The translations under genes and the position numbers were made by a program. This document shows positions 55,376 through 64,000 of a stretch of 64,000 bases of DNA, piece by piece. Each line of letters begins with the position of its first letter. The stretch's first letter is position 1. A model generated the notes under the pieces. That model saw nothing but the letters and a program-made list of their open reading frames with translations, was not told the origin of the DNA and did no database searches. This stretch comes from Cricetomys ansorgei (taxonomy: Eukaryota > Chordata > Mammalia > Rodentia > Nesomyidae): contig JAMJFZ010001133.1 of the NCBI GenBank assembly GCA_026225945.1, positions 720,501 to 784,500 on the forward strand, given 5' to 3'.

Positions 55376-56749
55376 GGTCAAGATAGGGATTTCCTGAATT
55401 ATTTGTCCTGTGTGAAACGAAACTGACTTCTTGATCTCCATGTGGCTTTTATTAGATGACGCCTGTCTTTGTTCTTTCCTGTTTTTAAATAATTTAATAT
55501 GAAACATTACTATGTAATTAAGTGGACCTAAGCTTCATTCAAGAGGCGAGAGCACCTGCACCAGAGTCTAGTGTTGTCACTTCTAAGGCCTGTCTTTCCT
55601 TCTTGTTTGAGCCCAGGCACACTCTGTGCTACTGTAATCTCTGCCTTCCTCCTTTCCCCCTGTTTAAAACCAAGTCTACCCTGGGTTACTATAATCTCTG
55701 CCCTTCAGAAACCCTTCTTCCCCCAGAGGCCCTGATCATCCAACTATTTAGATGACTTATTTGTAGATCTCACTCATGAAATGCAAGTACTCACTGATTT
55801 TTTTAACATTATTTTTTAACATAGTAGTTATACTAGTAGTTAGTAAGCAGTTACTATGCATTTACTGAATATGATCATTGAGCAATAATAAGCTACTATC
55901 CCTGAGACTATAACAAATAGCGTTCAGTAACAACAGATGGCTACTTATGCTCTTTCATTCAGGCTTGAGATGATGCTCAGCAGTAAGTTCTGTTGCTGGC
56001 ACCATGTTACAGGTGGTAAAATGGAGGCACAGAGAGGATAGATCAACTGACTGTAGCATGTAGTTAGAAAAGGCTGAAGCTAGGATTTGAGCTGTCATGC
56101 TGAACAGCCCATACAATCCTGACTGTAGTTTTTGATAATGAGGTCAGGAAAATGTCTAACTGGTATTTTCAGTGTATTTCACATAATTGGTGTTGTGTTT
56201 TTCTTTGTGTGTGCATGTAGCATAGATTAAAAATATCACTTTAAGTTCAAATAAGCTATAAATGAACATAAACACAGAAGTCTGATTTTAGTCAAGTGAA
56301 TATGGAAAGCTTTTGTCAAAATCCTGATTTTAAAAAGTACTGGAACTTAACAAAATTATTTTCTCCAACTTCCTTCTTTATCAAGGTCTCTTATACTTTA
56401 ATCTATATATTCTTTAATATGTATATTCAATTTAAACAAAATTTAGAGTTTGGAAAAATACCTGGCTTTTACATGCAAATATTTTAGTTTGATGAATTCT
56501 CAAAGGTTCCTATACATGAGAATCCGTTACGTGAACATTCATTTATGATATAAATTATTCTCAAAAGTTTAAGAAAAATCCTTGGGGCAGCAAATGTGAA
56601 CGGGACCTGAAGTGATGGTGATGAACTACCACGGAGATTATCTTAGCAAAGATCTTAGTAGGCTCCTGCTAATTATACAGGACAGGAATCACACAGTCCC
56701 AAGAGCAGCCAGCCTGGCTTCCTGTCTCTGAAGAGGGCAACATCAGCAT
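55376..56749. other. Intronic AT-rich, nothing recognised
   Basis: A local duplicate of about 45 bp is visible (CTACTGTAATCTCTGCCTTC at 55629-55648 and TTACTATAATCTCTGCCCTT at 55686-55705). No gene. Confidence 0.4.
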
Positions 56750-57060
56750 TGACAGAAACTATGGCATTTGTAGTAGAAGCAGCAGCCACCGGAGAGCAGG
56801 AATAATGGTGGAACCAGTGGTGGTGGTGGGCACAGCAATAGCAGCTACCAGTGGTCTGGGGGAATAGCAATGGTGCGGGAGTGGATGGGGCAGCAATAAT
56901 ACTTGCAGCCACTGCAGAAGGAGCAATGATAGCAGCACTAGGGGTACTGCAGCAGCAGCAGTTGCAGCAGGTGCTCCAGCACAACAGCAGAGACAGAAAC
57001 ACAGCCGCAGCCGCAGCTGCGGAAGGTTCCACAGAGGGCAGGCAGGGAGCTTAGCAGTGA
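56750..57060. repeat. GCA/GTG trinucleotide-rich island
   Basis: For about 300 bp triplets such as GCA, GTG and GCC recur (56772-56790, 56818-56830, 56948-56972, 57003-57020). The block is GC-rich inside an AT-rich intron. Frames on both strands read through, giving Ala/Ser/Leu-rich peptides, as expected of triplet repeats. It may be an eroded triplet expansion or part of an LTR that I do not recognise. Confidence 0.55.
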
Positions 57061-57099
57061 CGGGAGCAGACAGCGCGGGCACGGGGATATCCACAGAGA

Positions 57100-59728
57100 G
57101 TGGCCTTCCCTAATGTAAATACCGTTCAAAACTCCTGCAGGATTTCGGCAGTATTTGACCAGCTATTATAAGGTTCAGTCACCACAGTTGGTTTTTGATA
57201 TATAAGGTGATGTTTTTTTGATGTTTTTGATGTTTTGATACTATAAGGTGAGGTTAGTTGATGAAAAGAGAGGAGGCAGAAAGAGCTTTGTTTCGAGGAC
57301 AGGAAACAAGGAAGACCCCATGAGCTGCCCCAGGAAAGCATGTAAGATGGACTGAAATCAGAGTTTTTCCATAGCACTCATTAAAAATGCCATTTTAGCT
57401 TCTTTTAGAACGAGCTAATATATGCAAATGGTTTCACTGTGTGGGCCGCACCGGTTGTTTTAGGAAGCACATGAGGTGCCCCGGGAAATTCACTATCTGG
57501 AATTTTTCTAACATCACAATGTGGACACGGTAGATGGAGGACTGTACTGTCTGTGACGGTGAAATGCGGGTTGCTGTGGAGCCCCAAACTCTTACAGTTC
57601 TGAACTCATCTTGGAGCAAAACCATGGAAACACAGGAAGGCCCAAACAGAAGAAAGTTGGTCAGTGACTGACTAGAACTTGAATAGGAACTTCTCAGAAT
57701 CAATCCTACCCTCAGATGTGTTGCAAAGGCTTTGGGATTCCTTATATTCTTCCCGATCTAAAGCACATGTGCATTTACACATGAGACTGTAGTTGCCTGC
57801 ACCCACCGACACGCAACCAGTAGCTTTTAATGTAAAGTCTGTGCGCGCGGCAGAGAGAAAGCACACTTGAGAAGAAGCGGCATTTAGCATAATTGAAACA
57901 TGGTCAGCCATCTGGAACATAAAGACATTTGGTGTTTTAAGCAGAGGATTTGGAATTAAAGCTGAATTCTTTTGTGTCTTTCAATAGCGTTGATTTATTG
58001 AGACTATGCATGGCTTCCCATCATACTTGAAAGATTAATGGCGTCCTAAATGCCCTTTCATTCATTTTATAAAATGTTCAATGCAGTTAAGCAAAAAGAA
58101 ATCTATGAGGGTATGTACACCAGAGTGACAGGACATATCCAAATATTTTGTTCCAGGAAGTCATCAAATGATATAAAATGCAAGCTTTTCTTCAGAATAA
58201 ACCTGGGTGTTATTGAATGCGGGACAAATAATGAATAAGTAGATTTATGATTATGTCAGTATTACACGAAGAGGTACTATAAAATAAGTGAAATGAATTT
58301 TAAGAGCAGTGTAAAATAAATCTAATGATTAGTCTAGGAACTTTTAACATTTCATAAGGGTGACTGGAGTTGATGAACGTAAGGCATAGAATTGACATGA
58401 TTTTATGCAAATGAATCCATTTAATAATAAGATATTTCATAAGCAAAAATTTTACTATCTTCAAAAAATTCTGAATCACATATCAAGTGATTTTTAAGCT
58501 ACATTTCACCTTATAAAACATGTTTATAGGGCATCTCATTATACTAGCCTTTGGCACTTACATTTTTAAGTAGCATTTTAATTTGTATCAGTGTTTTATT
58601 ACTGAAGTTATAAATGTGTTATTTGCCTGTTTTATTTAAATCAATGTGGAAACCTAGCCACTTCTTCAGTGGTCTTATACAAAATTTTCTTGTGGTCACC
58701 AGAGAAATAAGATTTTGTTATTTTTTGTCCAAAACACATGAACCTTCATATTTAAATAGGTACGGCTTTCCACTGCATTATCTACACAGACAGGATAAAA
58801 TCACCACCCCAAAAATAGGAAGAATAATTTAAAGATTACCGATCACCAGAAAACTCACTTCAGGTGACAGCTCTTTAAAACATTGTTACTTTTTGTCTAC
58901 CATCACTCTCAATGACCAGCTCTGAGGTAGTCTAAATTAATAATTATATTTATATTAGAATTTATACTTAATTGTCTTGTTTGGTTATGCAGAACTAAAA
59001 GAAAACGCTATGAGATTTTTTTAATCTCTTGTTTTATGTTGTAAAAGGAGCATATTGATTTGACAAAGTAGTAAAATTCATTTCTGAAAATAACTAAAAA
59101 TGCATAATGTTTCATCATTCTCACTATAACAAATGAATCGCAAGGGTGTGGTTTGAAGGTTGTATTTATGTAATTGAGTACATTTGTGCATGCTGTATTG
59201 TTCTTTACTTTTATAACATGTTAGGGGTTGTAATAGGGATGTATTTAATTGTAATGGTATTTTAAGCACCGAGAGCCCGAAGTGTGTCGAATACACTCAG
59301 AACAGTTTTCTTAAGTATTCCATGGCACTCAGTTCTCAATATGTGAAATTTTTCCTATGGTTTTCTTTATACTGGAGACAAGTGTCTGAACTTATGCTTT
59401 CAAAGTGTCCTCCTATTTTGGGATGCTAAAGGTCACCTGTCTATTGGAATCTGAAATATTCTCAATGAAAGGAAGGATGGCCATATTACCTGTTTTGATG
59501 TTCTATCAGACAACACATTTTGTTCAGCATGATAAATCACCTCATTGTACTTGCAAAATACTTCTTTTCCTAAGATGGTAGGACTTAGGCTGCTTCTCCA
59601 ACTAGCAAAGGCAGTGTCCAGAGCTGTTAGAGTTGTTTTCCTGCAGCTACATAGCAAATAGTAATTGTGAACATAAATGCAGACATACATCTATCCACTA
59701 CTTTAGAAACTTGTGGACTTGTGGACAT

Positions 59729-59769
<41 letters not shown>

Positions 59770-62700
59770 ATACACACTTCTTAAGTAAACATAAAGTTAG
59801 AAATGTCACTCGAAAGTTTTTTTTTTTTTTTTTTCCTCCAGTAAGCATTGCTGTCTTTGAAGATTGCACAGCCTTTTTGAGGTGCATCCCTGGTGGGGTA
59901 GACCAGACGGATTAAAACCTGAGTTTGTCAGATCTGTCTGCTAGAGGAACTTTAGTGCTCCATGTAATGAGTTGGAAACATCACATATGCGGAGAGAACC
60001 TTTGAAAAGCTACACTACAGAAAGATGTATACAGCACAGGCAATGTACCAGTGAGGGAATATATGAAGAACAAGTTAGAAAGACTTAGTATGTTAATTTG
60101 AAAGTCTCCTGCAGAGAAGTTCTATCTGTGATAATGCCAATTGTCATGAAAAGAGAGAAAATAGAGGCATTGTCAAAGGTGAAGTCAACCCAAAATAAAG
60201 TGAAATAAAGCAAAACAAAACGAAAAGAACCAGCAGCAACTGAGCTGGCCCTAGGGTCACATCATGTAACAGAATTGGAGAAGATTTAGTTTGTTATTTG
60301 AATTTCCTCCAAGACTGATCAATTAAAATTTTACAGTTCTGGTCTAGCTCAACTGCTATAAAGAAATTTTTTTCTGAAGACCGTCAAGCAGTGCTATAAA
60401 ATTGGGTAGAACATGCCCAAAAGGTGTGACACATGGCCCTCGAGTGAAGCAATCCTCCTTGAGGTTTATCATTTTGCTGTGTTGTGTGCATTCTTGGTTT
60501 TGTTTCCTGTGATGAGTGGATTTCTCAAACACATGGAAAAATGCATATGAAAATTTGTTAGGTAAATGATTTGACTTTCATAAAATACTCACCCAAATAC
60601 CAGTAGTTTAGTAAGAGAGCCTCTTGCTATTTATTCCTTCTCCTTGGGAGCTCACCTAGGGAGACTGGTCAGTAGAACCCAAGTTTTCATTTACTAGAAA
60701 ATCCCAGACTATGCCCCAAACACCAGATGCTTCATGCGTAATTTTCATTTGTTTCTTGCTCATGATGGTGAATCTTATTAACCATCCTTTCTGGAAGATT
60801 CCTTCTCAGTCCTCTTAATGTATGTCAAGAGCACAACTTCTGGGGATGTGGGGGAGTGGGATCCTTGGTTGACATCTAGATAGAATCAGTTTGTCCTTCA
60901 GTGATTTCCTTAATTTAAATCATTTTGTTAGCACCACAAACATTGTGTCTACTGCATAGACTAATAGGATCTGTCTCTACACACTCCCCTCCTGATTATG
61001 GACTCTTTGACCTGGTCCTTCTTCATCCCTGGGTTCTTCATGTCTGCAGTGCTGATTGTCAAGTAGATCCAAAGAGACGAACATAGTGAAGTCAATTGTG
61101 CACACATGCATGGACCTTGCTGTCTTTCTGCAACCTGTAGAAGACCCATGTTGCATATATGTATGGATAGTCATTTCTTCTTTTTTAACCCGTGCAGTCT
61201 CCATGCCATGTGGTCACAGTGCAGTTTGCTCACAACAACAAACACCACACTGTAGTTCAGTAGTAACTTATCCTTGGCTGACACGTTATGGGCGACCAGC
61301 AAGTGTTTACAGTTGCTGAGCTGAGAAAAGGTTCTGATGGGAACATCAGATATGCAGATCATCTTCTGATTGACAGTGGAGAAGACAGAAAAAATTCTGA
61401 GAAGAAAAATATTGGGACACTTCAGGTGCTGAGTTTGCCCCGAGTTGAGTTTGCGATTTGGGACATTACATGTTTCTTCGTGAACCACAACTTTATGCCA
61501 GAGAGAAACATACAAGAAGGACTTCTTGCAAATGACTGAAAACAAAGGAGAAGAATGGTGGTGACATTTTCGCTTAAGTAAATTGCCTTTTCTTTAATTT
61601 TGTTTTTTGGGATTCAGAACCTTCCCTGTAACTATCACTTAAATAAAGGTAATTTCATTGATTTCTCTTAGTGGCACCTCTTTGCTTTTCTCTGCATAGC
61701 TCCTCTCCTCTCTGCATTATTTATGAGCTTGGCTCCACATTTGCATTCTGGGATTTGTTAGGCAGCCTGGGATTCAGCTTGAATGGGATGTATAGACCTG
61801 ACCATATTTGCTGTAAGTGCAGTTGTGGATTTCTCGCGAATGGCTGCCCTGCGTGTGTGTGCTAAGCAAATCTATATTGACCAAGCCTCTGATGTTTGTT
61901 AACCAGGTAGATCTTTCTCAGCTGGGGCCAGAAAGCAAGCGATTTCGATTTCTCCTGTAGCACAAGTCAGTAGGCTGTCCTCGCTCAATGAGATCAGTCT
62001 TTGGGAGAAGGCAAGGGAGGTTTTCTTATTTAATTTGCTTCCAGTGAGTTCCCCTCACCCCCTTTTCTTATATTTTAAGTAATGCTTTCTTAGTTGGTCA
62101 TTAGACTTTGGGAGTTACTCACTTTGTTGGCGCAGACACTAAAACCTTCTGTCTTTTAACTCTGATTAGTGACACTTTAATAAAGTCATTTGAAGTTCAG
62201 TGGACTGAATTTTCCAACTTTTCTGATGTTTCTATGGTCACAGCAAAGTGACCTGCATTGAAGCCTGTGTGCAATCTTTTACATGCAAATTTTGCAAAAC
62301 CATGCATAATTTTGTATATCTGACTTCCACACCAACTGCAGTGTGAGGGATTTGAATAAAAGTAGTGTCTGCAATGCTCCTTGTCTTTGTTGCTTTTCCA
62401 GTTAGGGTGCAGTGGGCTGGGAAATAGAGAGGCTGTCAGTCTGCTGTCAGTTGGCTGAATCTGGGTCTTTCAGGATCAGCAGTCTGCTGATAAAGACTTT
62501 TATGGTCATACTTTAGGTTTTCTTAACAAACCAGTGTTGACACTGCCTCATTCGCTTCTCCTTGATTGGATAATCCTGGTAATGCATGCCATTGAAGGAA
62601 ATATTTCTTGGAGTCAGGTCCATGAATTTTTGGTGGAAGAGGTAAAGAGAGTTTGTCCAATGGCTGTAATTAAATCATGCATGGTGAACTGGCTTTGGGG

Positions 62701-63759
62701 GGAATTGACGCGTTTTGTATTGCATTACAACCTGAGTGAACATTGACAACACTTGAGAATGGATGGATGAAAAATTATGGTTGTTTTTTGGTTCCCAAGA
62801 ATCCAACGAGGCAGGTCATTGACTTGATTTTCATGGGAAGCCCAGCTCTGCCCTGCTCGCATATTCAGGGGCCCAGCAACCTGTATTGAGCTTGGGACGG
62901 AGCAGGCGGCAGCATTGTGCCAGGGTTTGTTGAGGAGAAACAAGGAAAGATTTAAAACAAAGCTCTGAATAGGAACAGTAGCCCTGTGTCCGGCAGCTGA
63001 CCGACTTTTCCTGAGTGCTGTTTCATGCAAGTGTCCCATCTCACTCTAAATAAAGCCACACTGTAGTAAGAGGAATATTTAAGGTATAATCTAGTGACCT
63101 GCCAGAGTGGGAGCAATCAGGACAAAAGGAAGAAGTAAGCTGGGAGCTGTGAACTACAAATGTAGTCACAGAGCATGAGCCCCAGAGGGCGGCCCAAAGC
63201 CAGGCAAAGACAGAGACAGCAGATCCAACCAAATGAATAAGGAGCCTTGACTGTGTTTTCTTGTTTCTAACTCCTAGTAAATTTACGCATCTAATCACAT
63301 AGGAAGAGACAGATCAGTGTTTAGTTATTGCCTTCATCAATTTTAAAGAGCTCTGTTCCTTTGTATGTGTTTTGTTAATCTCTGGATATTTTTATAGATT
63401 AATTTAGTAGAAACAAATCAATGTTATCATTGGCTGGATCTTGGCAGCGATATCAGTGAATTCACTGTGGACCTTTGCCCCCCCTGTGTTGGAGTGTCAG
63501 TGACCAATGTTGAAGTGGTGGCCTTGGGAATGAGTCTTGGGAGATGTGCTGTATTTTCAATAAGTAACATAAGGCACTGGGCAATTTTGGAAATAAGTAT
63601 TTGTAATTAATGGTCTTCTGGAAGCTGCTAAAAAACAAAATTTTTTAATTTTTAATTAAATGTTTTAATTTTAAAACAAAAAAGTTTTCTTCGAATTTTT
63701 GAAAATTTTGCTTTTTGCATCAAATAATATTTGTACGTATGTGTTCACAAAGCACGGTG
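57100..63759. other. Intronic, repeat-poor AT-rich stretch
   Basis: More than 6.5 kb in which I recognise no SINE, LTR or L1. The only clear repeats are a (CA)n tract at 59730-59769, a T-run at 59818-59834 and a small TGATGTTTTT tandem at 57207-57240. It includes an octamer motif ATGCAAAT at 62283-62290. No coding exon is seen. The rarity of young insertions would fit constraint, but that is inference. Confidence 0.45.
59730..59769. repeat. (CA)n microsatellite
   Basis: About 19 uninterrupted CA units followed by CCATACACAC. Confidence 0.96.
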
Positions 63760-63816
63760 GAGTCATTGGCTAATGACGTGCGAGTCATTGGTTAATGATC
63801 CAATCAGGGTGATTGG
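63760..63816. promoter_or_regulatory. Cluster of four CCAAT/ATTGG motifs
   Basis: Two direct copies of GAGTCATTGGYTAATGA (63760-63776 and 63782-63798, 22 bp apart) are followed by a perfect inverted repeat, CCAATCA-GGG-TGATTGG (63800-63816). The pentamer CCAAT therefore occurs four times in 57 bp, as ATTGG at 63765, 63787 and 63812 and as CCAAT at 63800. NF-Y is the usual factor for this motif, so enhancer-like function is an inference. Confidence 0.55.
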
Positions 63817-63879
63817 TAAATCTAGCCCCTTAAACCTTTACCATTTTCTTGTAATCAATATGAGATTCTAATTTTGTTT

Positions 63880-63990
63880 TGTTTGTTTTGAGGAAGGGCC
63901 TCACGTTATAGATCAGTCTGAGCTAAAACTCAAGGCAGTACTCCTGCCTCAGCTTCCTGAATGCTGTAATTATAGGTAAGAGTCAACATG
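63880..63990 (-). mobile_element. B1-like SINE, minus strand, diverged
   Basis: A T/G-rich reversed tail (TTTTGTTTTGTTTGTTTTG) is followed by ATCAGTCTGAGCTAAAACTC and GCCTCAGCTTCCTGAATGCT. An old B1/PB1-type copy close to the window end. Confidence 0.65.
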
Positions 63991-64000
63991 CTTGTTTCAC

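Larger units (their letters stand above)
37982..64000 (+). other. Fat4: Fat4 intron after the first coding exon (partial)
   Basis: Starts with the consensus donor GTAAGAACT. The next coding exon should begin with the end of cadherin repeat 16 and further DxNDNxP linkers. I searched the remaining 26 kb on the plus strand for such linkers and saw none, and no open frame has cadherin character. The intron is therefore at least 26 kb and continues beyond the window. Confidence 0.85.

Noticed and set aside
61171..61545. Overlapping frames on both strands (124 and 83 codons) with an acceptor-like TTCTTCTTTTTTAACCCGTGCAG-type end near 61197
   Set aside because: Considered as a further Fat4 exon, but the translation has no cadherin features and does not continue repeat 16. 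No donor of good quality pairs with it.
38126..64000. Search for the next Fat4 coding exons
   Set aside because: No DxNDNxP linkers or LDRE-type motifs in an open frame anywhere downstream, so later exons are outside the window.
1..64000. CRISPR arrays, operons, bacterial or phage genes
   Set aside because: The sequence is mammalian nuclear DNA. Tandem arrays here are microsatellites, and no spaced palindromic repeats with unique spacers occur.

Overview
The window is nuclear DNA from a muroid rodent (mouse, rat, hamster or vole type). The evidence is the mix of interspersed repeats: B1, B2, B3 and ID-type SINEs, ORR1/MaLR LTRs and several rodent LTR families. They surround one vertebrate protein-coding exon with a CpG-island promoter. 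I cannot name the species. Repeat family names come from remembered consensus sequences, not from an alignment.

The only convincing protein-coding gene is Fat4 (FAT atypical cadherin 4), on the plus strand. Its giant first coding exon runs from the ATG at 32804 to a splice donor after 37981. It encodes a signal peptide, 15 cadherin repeats and most of a sixteenth, 1726 residues in all, about a third of the full protein. Upstream lies a CpG island (about 30.8-34.3 kb) with GC boxes, a CCAAT box, a G-quadruplex-type G-run cluster and an alternating purine-pyrimidine tract. It also holds a probable 5' UTR exon with three upstream ATGs and a likely 376-bp intron ending four bases before the FAT4 ATG. 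No later Fat4 exon is visible, so the intron after the first coding exon is at least 26 kb and fills the rest of the window.

Layout: 1-30.8 kb is intergenic DNA, dense in transposons. Its centrepiece is a nested pile at 11.1-18.6 kb. There an old antisense LINE-1 has been entered by a SINE, a 538-bp solo LTR with 6-bp target duplications, an ORR1-type LTR carrying a 400-bp polypurine expansion, and a 2.0-kb two-LTR retrotransposon that still has its target duplication and polypurine tract. 30.8-32.8 kb is the promoter and 5' UTR. 32.8-38.0 kb is the coding exon. 38.0-64.0 kb is intron, with another antisense L1 (43.2-45.0 kb), SINEs, LTRs, microsatellites and two repeat-poor stretches (49.0-50.9 and 57.1-63.8 kb).

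FAT4 is a giant type I membrane protein. It binds DCHS1 on neighbouring cells and acts in planar cell polarity and Hippo-linked growth control. The repeats show no sign of being a coordinated system. I found no new multi-gene system. The most useful second looks are the 5' leader of Fat4 (uORFs and a possible in-frame N-terminal extension), a hydrophobic tail encoded if the first-coding-exon donor is skipped, two matching CTCF-type motifs, the small intact-ended LTR element, and a cluster of four CCAAT motifs at 63.8 kb.
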